A stretch of 64,000 nt of DNA from Massilia phosphatilytica (GCF_002968015.1 NZ_PUIP01000022.1:51327-115326), one strand, 5' to 3'; positions 9,352-18,157 are shown, counted from the stretch's first letter. Notes: generated by a model from the letters alone, not told the origin. Numbers and translations: made by a program.

Positions 9352-10071
9352 TCAGACGGCCAGGCGGCCCGCGGCGATCGTCAAGGTGCGGCCGCAGCGG
9401 GCGGCCATGGCGGGATCGTGGGTGACGAGGACCAGGGTCGACCCGCGCTCGCGATTCAGCTCGAACATCAGCTGGATGACGGCTTCGCCGGTTGCGGCGT
9501 CGAGGCTGCCCGTGGGCTCGTCGGCGAACAGCAGCGGCGGTTCGGTGACGAAGGCCCGGGCCAGTGCCACGCGCTGCTGCTCGCCGCCCGACAGATATTT
9601 CGGATAATGGCGCAGGCGGCTCCCCAGGCCCACGCGGCCCAGCATCGCCTCCGCCTTCGCGCGTGCGTCCGCATCGCCGCGCAATTCCAGCGGCAGCATC
9701 ACGTTTTCCACCGCGTTCAGGTGCGCGAGGAGCTGGAACGACTGGAACACGAAGCCCAGCTTCGCCTTGCGGAACGCGGCGCGGCCGTCCTCGTCGAGCG
9801 CGAAAATATCCGTACCGTCGAGCAGGACCTGGCCCGACGACGGCGTATCGAGGCCGGCCAGCAGGCCGAGCAACGTGGACTTGCCCGAGCCGGAGGCGCC
9901 GACGAGGGCAAGCGTCTCGGCCGGTTGCACGGTAAAATCCACTTCGTGCAGGATGGTGAGCTCGCCACTGGCATCCGCCACGCGCTTCGACAGGCCGCGG
10001 ACCTCGATCGCAGGCCTTGCCGTTCCGTTCACACCTGCACTGCCTTTTGACGCCTCGGGAATATCACGCAT
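9352..10071 (-). CDS. ybbA: ABC transporter ATP-binding protein, YbbA/LolD type
   Basis: 239 residues with Walker A GASGSGKST, Q-loop FVFQSFQLL, signature LSGGEQQRVALARA, Walker B LLFADEPTG and a switch His in LVTHD. It is divergent from tesA, as in Escherichia coli, which supports YbbA rather than LolD. The usual partner permease YbbP is not next to it: the adjacent gene is nnr, convergent. The ATG at 10071 shares the tetranucleotide CATG (10069-10072) with the tesA ATG on the other strand. A GTG at 10032 with AAGG upstream would give a 226-residue protein closer to the family length and is a serious alternative start. Confidence 0.88.
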   Translation of the reverse strand: MRDIPEASKGSAGVNGTARPAIEVRGLSKRVADASGELTILHEVDFTVQPAETLALVGASGSGKSTLLGLLAGLDTPSSGQVLLDGTDIFALDEDGRAAFRKAKLGFVFQSFQLLAHLNAVENVMLPLELRGDADARAKAEAMLGRVGLGSRLRHYPKYLSGGEQQRVALARAFVTEPPLLFADEPTGSLDAATGEAVIQLMFELNRERGSTLVLVTHDPAMAARCGRTLTIAAGRLAV

Positions 10072-10702
10072 GCTTGCTTTACTCAGGAAATGGACGATAG
10101 CTGCCGTCGCGGTGCTTGGAATGGCCGCGGCGGGGAGCGCCTATTCTGCCCCAAAAACCGTGCTCGTGGTGGGGGACAGCCTGTCCGCCGAATACGGGCT
10201 CGCGCGCGGTAGCGGGTGGGTCGCCCTGCTCGAACAGCGCCTGAAGCAGGAAAAGATCGACGCGCGCATCGTCAACGCCAGCATCAGCGGCGAGACGACG
10301 AGCGGCGGCCGCACGCGCCTGCCGGCTCTGCTGCAGCAGCACAAGCCGGACGTCGTCGTGCTGGAACTGGGCGCGAACGACGGCCTGCGCGGCCTGCCCG
10401 TGCCGGCCGCGGCGGACAATCTGCGCACGATGATCCAGCTGTCGCAGCAGAACAGGGCGAAGGTCCTGCTCGTCGGCATGCGCATGCCGCCCAACTACGG
10501 CCGCGCCTACACGGAACGCTTCGCCGGCATGTACAAGGACCTCGCCGGCACGTATAAAGTCCCGCTGGTGCCGTTCATGCTGGACGGCGTCGCGCAGGAC
10601 GCGGCGAACTTCCAGGCCGACCGCATGCATCCGCTCGCGACGGCCCATCCGACCATCCTCAACAACATCTGGCCGCAATTCGCGCCTCTCGTCAAACGAT
10701 AA
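10070..10702 (+). CDS. tesA: Periplasmic arylesterase / multifunctional thioesterase I
   Basis: 210 residues, an SGNH-fold esterase. The signal peptide ends near AGSAYSA. The catalytic Ser lies in VVGDSLSAEYG (block I), Gly in block II, Asn in ELGANDGLRG (block III), and the Asp/His pair in DRMHPLATAHP (block V). The family hydrolyses acyl-CoA, aryl esters and lysophospholipids in the periplasm. The ATG overlaps the ybbA ATG on the other strand. Its stop codon overlaps the mnmH start (TAATG), so the two genes are translated from one message. Confidence 0.92.
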   Translation: MLALLRKWTIAAVAVLGMAAAGSAYSAPKTVLVVGDSLSAEYGLARGSGWVALLEQRLKQEKIDARIVNASISGETTSGGRTRLPALLQQHKPDVVVLELGANDGLRGLPVPAAADNLRTMIQLSQQNRAKVLLVGMRMPPNYGRAYTERFAGMYKDLAGTYKVPLVPFMLDGVAQDAANFQADRMHPLATAHPTILNNIWPQFAPLVKR

Positions 10703-11754
10703 TGAAATACCCCGCTGTCCTCGGCGTCGACGACGTCCTGCCCATGCTCGACCAGTTCGACACCATCATCGACGCGCGCAGCGAGTCCGAGTTCGCACTC
10801 GACCGCATCCCGGGCGCCATCAACTGCCCGACGCTGGACGACGCGCAGCGCGTCCTCGTCGGCACCACGTACAAGCAGGTCGGCGCCTTCGAGGCCAAGA
10901 AGATGGGTGCCCCGCTCGTCGCGCAGAACATCGCGCACTATATCGAGACGCTGTTCGCCGACAAACCGAAAGAGTGGAAACCGCTCGTGTACTGCTGGCG
11001 CGGCGGCAACCGCAGCGGATCGATGGCGCTCATCTTCGCCAAGATCGGCTGGCCCGTCGTGCAGCTCGACGGCGGTTATAAAGCGTATCGCGCCTACGTC
11101 GCGGCGGCGCTGGAAAACCCGCCGGCACTGGATTTCCGCGTCATCTGCGGCACGACGGGCAGCGGCAAGAGCCGCCTGCTCGAAACGCTGGAGTCGATCG
11201 GCGCGCAGGTCCTCGACCTGGAACGCCTCGCGGCGCACCGCGGCTCCGTCCTCGGCCACTTGCCGGGCGAGCCGCAGCCGAGCCAGAAGATGTTCGAAAC
11301 CCGGATCTGGGACAAGCTGCGCCGCTTCGATCCCGCCAAACCCGTGTTCGTGGAATCGGAAAGCAAGAAGGTGGGCAACCTGCGCGTGCCGGATGCCGTC
11401 ATGGAACGCATGCGTGCATCCCCGTGCATTGCGCTGCAACTGGATCGTCCGCAGCGTGTGCAGCTTCTGATGGAAGACTATCACCACTTCTGCGCCGACC
11501 CGTCTGCGCTGAACGCGCAGCTGGACCACCTCATGCAACTGCACGGCCGCGCACGCATCGAAACGTGGCAGGAGATGGCCAATACGGGGCGCATGCCCGA
11601 ACTGGTCGACCAGCTGCTCGTCGAGCACTATGATCCGGCGTACCTGCGGTCGATCGACCGCAATTTCGTGCAGTATCCGCAGGCGGAAACCCTCACCTTG
11701 CCGGGCATCTCGAAGGACGAGTTCATCGCGGTGGCGCGGCATCTGCACGTGTAG
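10702..11754 (+). CDS. mnmH: tRNA 2-selenouridine synthase
   Basis: 350 residues. The N-terminal rhodanese domain carries the active-site Cys in VYCWRGGNRSG. The C-terminal part has a P-loop (GTTGSGKS, about residue 153) that belongs to the geranyl/selenium transfer step. The enzyme replaces the sulfur of 2-thiouridine at tRNA wobble position 34 with selenium from SelD-made selenophosphate, via a geranylated intermediate. It is translationally coupled to tesA by one base. No selD is visible in the window. Confidence 0.92.
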   Translation: MKYPAVLGVDDVLPMLDQFDTIIDARSESEFALDRIPGAINCPTLDDAQRVLVGTTYKQVGAFEAKKMGAPLVAQNIAHYIETLFADKPKEWKPLVYCWRGGNRSGSMALIFAKIGWPVVQLDGGYKAYRAYVAAALENPPALDFRVICGTTGSGKSRLLETLESIGAQVLDLERLAAHRGSVLGHLPGEPQPSQKMFETRIWDKLRRFDPAKPVFVESESKKVGNLRVPDAVMERMRASPCIALQLDRPQRVQLLMEDYHHFCADPSALNAQLDHLMQLHGRARIETWQEMANTGRMPELVDQLLVEHYDPAYLRSIDRNFVQYPQAETLTLPGISKDEFIAVARHLHV

Positions 11755-11895
11755 GCCAGGCACGCCTCTTGCTGCTGCAGGCGGTAGAACGAGAAAGTCC
11801 CCCCCGCGCGCACCAATGACGTGCATCAGGTCCGGCGCCGCGTGCGGGGATAGATTGACTCTTCCTTTCCTCAACCCGCACACGACAGGATCGTT

Positions 11896-12339
11896 ATGAA
11901 CCGCATGGAAGTCACGGAACGAATCATCAGCGCCAAGGTAGCCAAAGGCATCAAGTGGGAAGACGTGGCCAGCAAGGTCGGCCAATCCAAGGAATGGACG
12001 ACCGCGCTGTGCCTGGGACAGATGACCGCGTCGGCCGAACAGGCCAGTATCCTCGGCGACATCTTCGGCCTCACCGACGAAGAGTGCAAGTGGCTGCAGG
12101 TGGTCCCGTACAAGGGCTCGCTGCCGACGGCCGTCCCGACCGATCCGCTGATTTACCGCTGGTACGAGATCGTCAGCGTCTACGGCACGACGATCAAGGA
12201 ACTGATCCACGAAGAGTTCGGCGACGGCATCATGAGCGCCATCGATTTCAGCATGGACATCGTGCGCGAGCCCGATCCGAAAGGCGACCGGGTCAATGTC
12301 GTCCTGTCCGGGAAGTTCCTGCCGTACAAGCAGTACTGA
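11896..12339 (+). CDS. cynS: Cyanate hydratase (cyanase)
   Basis: 147 residues. The N-terminal helical domain is followed by the catalytic domain containing YRWYEIVSVYG (Arg88, Glu91) and MSAIDF (Ser114). These align with Arg96, Glu99 and Ser122 of the E. coli enzyme with a constant offset of eight. The decamer converts cyanate and bicarbonate to ammonia and CO2. There is no cynT carbonic anhydrase, cynX or CynR beside it; the 141-bp upstream gap should contain its own promoter. It is convergent with the acetyltransferase 2 bp away. Confidence 0.95.
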   Translation: MNRMEVTERIISAKVAKGIKWEDVASKVGQSKEWTTALCLGQMTASAEQASILGDIFGLTDEECKWLQVVPYKGSLPTAVPTDPLIYRWYEIVSVYGTTIKELIHEEFGDGIMSAIDFSMDIVREPDPKGDRVNVVLSGKFLPYKQY

Positions 12340-12341
12340 CT

Positions 12342-12773
12342 TCAACCCTGCGCCAGGTAGCCCTGTGCGGTGGCCTTCTCCTGATCCTGGAACACGGCCA
12401 TCGCCGTCGTCATGCGCCGGAAGCCGTAGCGCGCATAGAATCCCTCCTTGCCGGGCACCGAATACAGGATGATCTTCGCGTGCCCGCGCGACAACCCGAC
12501 CAGGTGCGCGATCAGCGCGTCACCCAGGCCGCGGCCCTGGTGGCTGGGCAGGATCGCCACGTCGCAGATGTAGGAACAATCGAGGCCGTCGGCCAGCGCG
12601 CGCCCGGCGGCGACCAGCACGCCGTCCTCGTAGCCGAAACGGCGGAACATGCTGTTCGTGAACACCGTTTTCAGGCGTTCCGGCGACTTGTTGCCGAGCG
12701 GCGCCTTGCGGTACAGCTCGGAGAGTTCGTTCCAGTCGATGTTGTCCAGCGCATCGGTCCAGGTCACGGTCAT
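12342..12773 (-). CDS. GNAT family N-acetyltransferase
   Basis: 143 residues, single GNAT domain. The acetyl-CoA loop reads LPSHQGRGLGDALIAHLV, followed by the typical ILYSVPGKEGFYARYGF C-terminal part. The acceptor is unknown. It is convergent with cynS and stands alone on the minus strand, separated from ppiD by a strong terminator. Confidence 0.85.
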   Translation of the reverse strand: MTVTWTDALDNIDWNELSELYRKAPLGNKSPERLKTVFTNSMFRRFGYEDGVLVAAGRALADGLDCSYICDVAILPSHQGRGLGDALIAHLVGLSRGHAKIILYSVPGKEGFYARYGFRRMTTAMAVFQDQEKATAQGYLAQG

Positions 12774-12825
12774 GGGTTCATCCTCACGTTGTCGATCGAG
12801 CCACGATTGTATCGGTGCCAGAAGG

Positions 12826-12860
12826 AAAAAAGCCCGGTACGCTTGCGCGGCCGGGCTTTT
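12826..12860 (-). terminator. Rho-independent terminator of ppiD
   Basis: AAAAGCCCGG and CCGGGCTTTT form a 10-bp stem around a 13-nt loop. On the minus strand a run of six T follows, 17 bp after the ppiD stop codon. On the plus strand the run is shorter. Confidence 0.85.
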
Positions 12861-12877
12861 CTGTAACGCGTCCGGAT

Positions 12878-14791
12878 TTACTCGGACTTGGCGCCGAGAT
12901 CGGCAGCCTTGACGTTGATCTTCGCCTTCGCCTTGTGCTTCAGCGCTTCGATGAAGCCGTAGGTCTCGGCATTGCCGACAGCCCGGCCGATCTGTTCCGC
13001 TTCCTGCTTGCGGCGCGCCGCGTCCGGCTGTGCCGGCTGGCTCACCTTGCCGATGCGATAGACGCCATAGCCCACGCCCGGGATGTCGACGCCGACATAA
13101 GCCGGCAACTTGCTCGCGTCCGCCTTCAGCACGGCGATCGCGGCCGTCTCGTTGATCGTCGGCTGCTTCGTGCGCGCCACGGTCTTCGCTTCGCCGAAGC
13201 CGGCGGCATCGCCTGCTGCCTTGGCGGCGGCCAGCTTCGCTTCGCCGGCCTGGCGTGCCAGCTTGGCCGCTTCTTCCTGCGTGACGCGCTGGCGGATCGC
13301 CGCTTCGACGTCAGCCAGCGGACGCTTGGCCGCCGGCTTGAATTCCACGACGCGGCCCGCGACGAGCGTGCCCGGCGCCACCTCGACGGCGTCCGTGTTG
13401 CGCTTGTTCTTGACGGCGTCGCTGCCGAAGATCGCGTCCAGGAATTTCGGATTGTTGACGGGCGACGCGCCCAGGGCCGGGTTCGGCGCACGGGTCAGGC
13501 GTTCGGCGGTCTGGATCGTCAGGCCCAGCTTGTCGGCGACCGGCTTCAGGCTGTCGGCCTGCTCGTACACGGTGTTGCGGAACGTCTCCGCCAGTTCGGT
13601 GTACTTCGCCGACATCTTCGCCTTCTTCAGCTCGGCGACGATTTCCGGCTTCGCTTCTTCCAGCGACTTCTGGGTTTCCGGCACGATCTTCGTGATCTTG
13701 ATGATGTGGTAGCCGAATTCCGAACGGACGAGGCCGCTGACTTCGCCTTCCTTCAGGCCATAGATCGCATCTTCGACGGGCTTCACGAACACGCCCTTCT
13801 GCACGACGCCCAGGTCGCCGCCCAGCTCGGCCGAGCCCGGATCCTGCGACTGCGCCTTGGCGATCTTCGCGAAGTCGTTCGGGCTCTTGCGCACGTCATC
13901 CAGGATGGACTGCGCCTTGGCCTTCGCGGCGGCGTCCTCGGCGGCCGAGGCACCCTTCTTGACGTTGATGAGGATGTGGCTGGCGGTACGCTTTTCCGGC
14001 GTGGTGAAGCGCGCCTTGCTCTTGTTGTACGCGTCGGCGACTTCGGCGTCGGATACGCTGACCTGCTTCTCGACGGCGGATGCGTCGAACACGACGTAGT
14101 CGGCCTTGACGGATTCCGGCACCTGGAACAGCGCCGCGTTCTTGTCGTAATAGGCTTTGACCATGTCATCCGTGACCTTGACCTGCGCAACGTAGTTCGC
14201 GGCCGGGAACAGTTGTTCCTGCACTTCGCGTTCTTCATCGTTGATGTCCGACAGGCGGTTGGCGACGGTGCGCGGCGCGAACGCCGTCTGCTGGACGGAG
14301 CCGACGAGCTGCTGCACGGTCAGGTCGTGGCGCATGCGCTGGTCAAACATTTCCGGCGTCATGCCCTGCGCGGCCAGCGCGGCCTTGTAGCGGTCCATGT
14401 CGAACGTGCCGTCTTCCTTGCGGAAGGCCTGGATCGCGAGGATGGCCTTCTGCAGCGCGGCGTTGTTCACCGTCAGGTGGTTGCGGACGATCTCGGCGTT
14501 GATGGCGCGGTCGGCCACGAGCTGGTCGAGCACGGCCTGCTTCGCTTCCGGCGTCTCGAACAGTTTCTGGTCGAACTGCTCACCCATCATCTGGCGCGCT
14601 TGGTCCAGCTGGCGGCGCTGGGCGGATTCCCACTCCTGCTGGGTGATCTTTTTCCCGTCCACGGTGGCCACACCATCGTTGCTGCCGCGTTCGTTGTAGC
14701 TGCTGACACCCACCAGCACGAACGACGGCAGGATCAGCAGCAACAGCAGGAACTGCATCAGGCGCTGGTGAGTACGGATAAATTCAAACAT
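12878..14791 (-). CDS. ppiD: Periplasmic folding chaperone / parvulin-like SurA-N domain protein
   Basis: 637 residues. A single N-terminal membrane anchor (about residues 12-30, LMQFLLLLLILPSFVLVGV) is followed by a SurA-N-like chaperone region, a parvulin-type PPIase domain (about 265-355: ASHILINVKKG, GGDLGVVQKG, EFGYHIIKI) and a long C-terminal region. PpiD sits in the inner membrane facing the periplasm and assists proteins leaving the Sec translocon. Length and order match PpiD. It lies downstream of hupB and the tRNA-Asp genes, in the common lon-hupB-ppiD order, but separated from them by a terminator. Confidence 0.95.
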   Translation of the reverse strand: MFEFIRTHQRLMQFLLLLLILPSFVLVGVSSYNERGSNDGVATVDGKKITQQEWESAQRRQLDQARQMMGEQFDQKLFETPEAKQAVLDQLVADRAINAEIVRNHLTVNNAALQKAILAIQAFRKEDGTFDMDRYKAALAAQGMTPEMFDQRMRHDLTVQQLVGSVQQTAFAPRTVANRLSDINDEEREVQEQLFPAANYVAQVKVTDDMVKAYYDKNAALFQVPESVKADYVVFDASAVEKQVSVSDAEVADAYNKSKARFTTPEKRTASHILINVKKGASAAEDAAAKAKAQSILDDVRKSPNDFAKIAKAQSQDPGSAELGGDLGVVQKGVFVKPVEDAIYGLKEGEVSGLVRSEFGYHIIKITKIVPETQKSLEEAKPEIVAELKKAKMSAKYTELAETFRNTVYEQADSLKPVADKLGLTIQTAERLTRAPNPALGASPVNNPKFLDAIFGSDAVKNKRNTDAVEVAPGTLVAGRVVEFKPAAKRPLADVEAAIRQRVTQEEAAKLARQAGEAKLAAAKAAGDAAGFGEAKTVARTKQPTINETAAIAVLKADASKLPAYVGVDIPGVGYGVYRIGKVSQPAQPDAARRKQEAEQIGRAVGNAETYGFIEALKHKAKAKINVKAADLGAKSE

Positions 14792-14832
14792 GGTCAGCCA
14801 TTCAAGGTTGAAAATGCGTTATCGAAAAACCT

Positions 14833-14860
14833 AAAAAAAAAGGCGAACCTAGGTTCGCCT
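14833..14860 (-). terminator. Terminator after the tRNA-Asp genes
   Basis: A perfect 20-nt palindrome (arms AGGCGAACCT/AGGTTCGCCT, 14841-14860) is followed on the minus strand by eight T residues. It lies 13 bp beyond the 3' end of the tRNA-Asp gene and 40 bp upstream of ppiD, so it isolates ppiD from the tRNA transcript. There is a T-run on the plus side as well. Confidence 0.85.
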
Positions 14861-14873
14861 CTTTTTCAGTATC

Positions 14874-14950
14874 TGGCGGAGCGGACGGGGCTCGAACCCG
14901 CGACCCCCGGCGTGACAGGCCGGTATTCTAACCAACTGAACTACCGCTCC
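14874..14950 (-). tRNA. tRNA-Asp (anticodon GTC), promoter-distal copy
   Basis: 77 nt including an encoded CCA. The acceptor stem GGAGCGG pairs with CCGCTCC, the D-loop has AGTTCAGTTGGTTAGAA, the anticodon loop is CTGTCAC and the T-arm GGTTCGAGCCC. The gene is identical to the copy at 15085-15161. Confidence 0.97.
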
Positions 14951-14968
14951 AGATTCTTTGCATTTCGG

Positions 14969-14989
14969 TGGCGGAGCGGACGGGGCTCG
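14969..14989 (-). pseudogene. 3' remnant of a third tRNA-Asp
   Basis: These 21 bases equal the last 21 bases of the flanking tRNA-Asp genes, from within the T-loop to the CCA end. The rest of the gene is absent and replaced by unrelated, palindrome-rich DNA. It cannot make a tRNA. It may come from unequal recombination, or it may be the half-site left by an element that used the tRNA 3' end for integration. Confidence 0.75.
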
Positions 14990-15008
14990 CCGACGTTCCG
15001 CCGGCCGC

Positions 15009-15086
15009 GGAATCGCTTGCAAGCGATTCCCTTCGAGTCCAAATCCGTGTTGCCCGCAGGGGCAACACTCTTACTCCAAATCCGTG
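15009..15086. repeat. Palindrome, hairpin and direct repeat between tRNA-Asp copies
   Basis: Three structures are packed here. A perfect 22-nt palindrome (11-bp half GGAATCGCTTG) spans 15009-15030. A perfect 9-bp stem (GTGTTGCCC / GGGCAACAC) with a GCAG loop spans 15047-15068. A 12-bp direct repeat, TCCAAATCCGTG, occurs at 15038-15049 and 15075-15086 and brackets the hairpin. The second copy of the repeat runs into the tRNA-Asp 3' end. Confidence 0.8.
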
Positions 15087-15161
15087 GCGGAGCGGACGGG
15101 GCTCGAACCCGCGACCCCCGGCGTGACAGGCCGGTATTCTAACCAACTGAACTACCGCTCC
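15085..15161 (-). tRNA. tRNA-Asp (anticodon GTC), promoter-proximal copy
   Basis: 77 nt including CCA, identical to the copy at 14874-14950. It lies 71 bp downstream of hupB on the same strand. A 6-bp hairpin at 15196-15211 lies in that gap but lacks a T-run, so read-through from hupB into the tRNAs is possible. Confidence 0.97.
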
Positions 15162-15232
15162 ACGAAATACTAGGTACTGCACGACTACTGGAATCCAGCA
15201 GCGTCCTGCTGCGTGTCAGCGCAGCGGAGGCA

Positions 15233-15505
15233 TTAGTTTACTGCATCTTTCAGTGCTTTACCAGCCTTAAATTTCGGGACCTTGGCCGCCTTGATCTTGA
15301 TGGCTTCTTTCGTGCGCGGATCGCGGCCGGTGCGGGCAGCGCGTTCGCCGACGGTGAACGTGCCGAAGCCGACCAGCGTCACGCTGTCGTTGTTCTTCAG
15401 CGTGTTGGTCACAGCGTCGATCATGGCATCGAGGGCGCGCGCCGCAGAAGCTTTGGTCAGGTCCGCGGACTTCGCGATTTCTTCGATCAATTCAGTTTTG
15501 TTCAC
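15233..15505 (-). CDS. hupB: DNA-binding protein HU
   Basis: 90 residues. It starts NKTELIEEIAKSADL and has the DNA-binding beta-arm signature GFGTFTVGERAARTGRDP with the conserved Arg and Pro. HU bends and compacts DNA as a dimer. The start is GTG at 15505, preceded by GAGGGAAG; no ATG fits. It sits downstream of lon, as in many proteobacteria, but behind the lon terminator, so it has its own promoter. Confidence 0.95.
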   Translation of the reverse strand: MNKTELIEEIAKSADLTKASAARALDAMIDAVTNTLKNNDSVTLVGFGTFTVGERAARTGRDPRTKEAIKIKAAKVPKFKAGKALKDAVN

Positions 15506-15640
15506 TTTCTTCCCTCGTTGTACGTTCTGGACACGGCATGCGCGACAGGGTCGGATTGACCGCCGGCAAAAACCGCAAGGGCGTATTAAACAAGCCGACA
15601 ATGCGTTGTGTCAAGTAACGCACGAGCAACAACTGGCAAT

Positions 15641-15668
15641 AAAAAACGGCACCCGAAGGTGCCGTTTT
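15641..15668 (-). terminator. Rho-independent terminator of lon
   Basis: A perfect 11-bp stem (AAAACGGCACC / GGTGCCGTTTT) closes a tetraloop that reads TTCG on the minus strand, a very stable loop, followed by T6. It ends 18 bp from the lon stop codon. Confidence 0.9.
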
Positions 15669-15685
15669 CAAAGGCTCGAATCAGC

Positions 15686-18106
15686 TCAGTGCTTGACGAC
15701 GCCGCCCTGCCCGTCGCTGGTGGTGGTCGCCACCGTGGAGGAGGAGGAGGACGCCACCGCCGGCACCTCGACGATCGGTTCAGGCTGGCGTTCCAGTGCC
15801 ACTTCCAGCACCTTCTCGATCCAGCGCACCGGCACGATCTCGAGCTTGTTCTTGACGTTGTCAGGAATGTCAGCGAGATCCTTGACGTTCTGCTCCGGGA
15901 TCAGCACGGTCTTGATGCCGCCGCGCTGGGCCGCCAGCAGTTTTTCCTTCAGGCCACCGATCGGCAGGACTTCGCCGCGCAGCGTGATCTCGCCCGTCAT
16001 CGCCACGTCGGCGCGCACCGGGATGCCGGTGAACACGGACACGAGCGCCGTCGTCAGGCCGATACCGGCGGACGGACCGTCCTTCGGCGTCGCGCCTTCC
16101 GGCAGGTGGACGTGGATATCGGTCTTCTCGAACACCTCGTTCTTGATGCCCAGGCGCGCCGCACGGCTGCGGACGACGGTGCGGGCCGCTTCGATCGATT
16201 CCTTCATCACGTCGCCCAGCGTACCGGTGCGGATGACGGCACCCTTGCCCGGCACCTGCACGGCTTCGATCGTCAGCAGGTCGCCGCCGACTTCTGTCCA
16301 GGCGAGGCCCGACACCTGGCCGATCTGGTTTTCCTTCTCGGCCACGCCGAAGTCGTAGCGGCGCACGCCCAGGAACTTGTCCAGGTTCTTCGATGACACG
16401 ATCACGCGCTTGTTGTCCTTCTTGAGCAGCAGCATCTTGACGACCTTGCGGCAGATCTTCGAGATTTCGCGCTCGACCGAACGCACACCGGCTTCGCGGG
16501 TGTAGTAGCGGATGATGTCGCGGATCGCGGCCTCGTCGACCTTGATCTCTTCGTCCTTCAGGCCGTTCGCCTTGATCTGCTTCGGCAGCAGGTAGCGCTG
16601 CGCAATGCTCGTCTTTTCATCCTCGGTGTAACCCGACAGGCGGATCACTTCCATCCGGTCCAGCAGGGCCGGCGGGATGTTGAACGAGTTCGACGTCGCC
16701 ACGAACATCACGTCGGACAGGTCGAAGTCCACCTCGACGTAGTGGTCCGAGAACGTGTGGTTCTGCGCCGGATCCAGCACTTCGAGCAGGGCCGACGACG
16801 GGTCGCCGCGGAAGTCCGCGCCCATCTTGTCGATCTCGTCCAGCAGGAACAACGGGTTGCGCACGCCGACCTTCGCCAGCGACTGCAGCACCTTGCCCGG
16901 CATCGAGCCGATGTAGGTACGGCGGTGGCCGCGGATCTCGGCCTCGTCACGGACGCCGCCCAGTGCCATGCGAACGTACTTGCGGTTCGTCGCGCGGGCG
17001 ATCGACTCGCCCAGCGACGTTTTACCCACGCCCGGAGGACCGACGAAGCACAGGATCGGGGCCTTCAGCTTGTCGACGCGCTGTTGCACCGCGAGGTATT
17101 CCAGGATGCGTTCCTTGATCTTGTCGAGGCCGTAGTGGTCGGCTTCCAATACTTCCTGGGCCTTTTCCAGGTCGATCGTGACCTTGGATTTCTTTTTCCA
17201 CGGCAGCGACACGAGCGTGTCGATGTAGTTGCGCACGACGGTGGCTTCGGCCGACATCGGCGACATCAGCTTGAGCTTCTTGATCTCGGCCTGGGCTTTT
17301 TCCAGGGCTTCCTTCGGCATCTTGGCGGCGATGACTTTCTTCTCGAGCTCCTCGATGTCGGCGCCCTCTTCGCCTTCGCCCAGTTCCTTCTGGATCGCCT
17401 TGACCTGTTCGTTCAGGTAGTACTCGCGCTGCGATTTCTCCATCTGGCGCTTGACGCGGCCGCGGATACGCTTTTCGACTTGCAGGATGTCGAGCTCGCC
17501 CTCAAGCTGGCCGAGCAGATGCTCCAGGCGCTTGGCGACGTTGAAGATTTCCAGGATGACCTGTTTCTGCTCGAGTTTCAGCGGCAGGTGGGCGGCGACG
17601 GTGTCGGCCAGGCGGCCGGCGTCGTCGATACCGGCCAGCGATGCCAGGATCTCGGGCGGGATCTTCTTGTTCAGTTTGACGTACTGGTCGAACTGCTGGA
17701 CGATCGCGCGGCGCATTGCCTCGACTTCGGAGTCGTCACCGATTTCCGAATTGATCGGGGTCAGGTCGGCGATGAAATGGCTCGGACCGTCGTTGATGTG
17801 ATTGATGCGTGCACGCTGCGCGCCTTCGACCAGCACCTTCACGGTGCCGTCCGGCAGCTTCAGCATTTGCAGAATATTGGCCACGCAGCCGATCTCGTAG
17901 ATGTCTGCGGCCGAAGGTTCGTCCTTGGCAGCGGCCTTTTGGGCTGCGAGCATGATGCTCTTACCCTGTTCCATGGCGGCCTCGAGCGCCTTGATGGATT
18001 TCGGGCGGCCGACGAACAGCGGTATCACCATATGCGGGAACACCACCACGTCGCGCAGGGGCAGCAGGGGCAGCGTCATTTGCTCGGTCAATTTGGAAGT
18101 TGTCAT
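15686..18106 (-). CDS. lon: ATP-dependent protease Lon
   Basis: 806 residues. The N-terminal substrate-binding domain starts LPLLPLRDVVVFPHMVIPLF. The AAA+ module has Walker A GPPGVGKTS and Walker B FLLDEIDK. The C-terminal serine-lysine protease has the catalytic Ser in PKDGPSAGIGLTT and the Lys in LPIGGLKEKLLAA. Lon degrades misfolded and short-lived regulatory proteins. ATG18106 is preceded by AAGG and matches the family start; a longer in-frame extension is rejected. It lies between clpX and hupB, each separated by a terminator. Confidence 0.97.
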   Translation of the reverse strand: MTTSKLTEQMTLPLLPLRDVVVFPHMVIPLFVGRPKSIKALEAAMEQGKSIMLAAQKAAAKDEPSAADIYEIGCVANILQMLKLPDGTVKVLVEGAQRARINHINDGPSHFIADLTPINSEIGDDSEVEAMRRAIVQQFDQYVKLNKKIPPEILASLAGIDDAGRLADTVAAHLPLKLEQKQVILEIFNVAKRLEHLLGQLEGELDILQVEKRIRGRVKRQMEKSQREYYLNEQVKAIQKELGEGEEGADIEELEKKVIAAKMPKEALEKAQAEIKKLKLMSPMSAEATVVRNYIDTLVSLPWKKKSKVTIDLEKAQEVLEADHYGLDKIKERILEYLAVQQRVDKLKAPILCFVGPPGVGKTSLGESIARATNRKYVRMALGGVRDEAEIRGHRRTYIGSMPGKVLQSLAKVGVRNPLFLLDEIDKMGADFRGDPSSALLEVLDPAQNHTFSDHYVEVDFDLSDVMFVATSNSFNIPPALLDRMEVIRLSGYTEDEKTSIAQRYLLPKQIKANGLKDEEIKVDEAAIRDIIRYYTREAGVRSVEREISKICRKVVKMLLLKKDNKRVIVSSKNLDKFLGVRRYDFGVAEKENQIGQVSGLAWTEVGGDLLTIEAVQVPGKGAVIRTGTLGDVMKESIEAARTVVRSRAARLGIKNEVFEKTDIHVHLPEGATPKDGPSAGIGLTTALVSVFTGIPVRADVAMTGEITLRGEVLPIGGLKEKLLAAQRGGIKTVLIPEQNVKDLADIPDNVKNKLEIVPVRWIEKVLEVALERQPEPIVEVPAVASSSSSTVATTTSDGQGGVVKH

Positions 18107-18157
18107 GGCATACCTTATAGAAAGCGTGTAGACGATGTGGGAGCACACTGTCGAAAC

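Noticed and set aside
12815..15142. A 775-codon plus-strand frame across ppiD and the tRNA-Asp gene
   Set aside because: It is antisense to ppiD and reads through a terminator and a tRNA. It has no recognisable domain.
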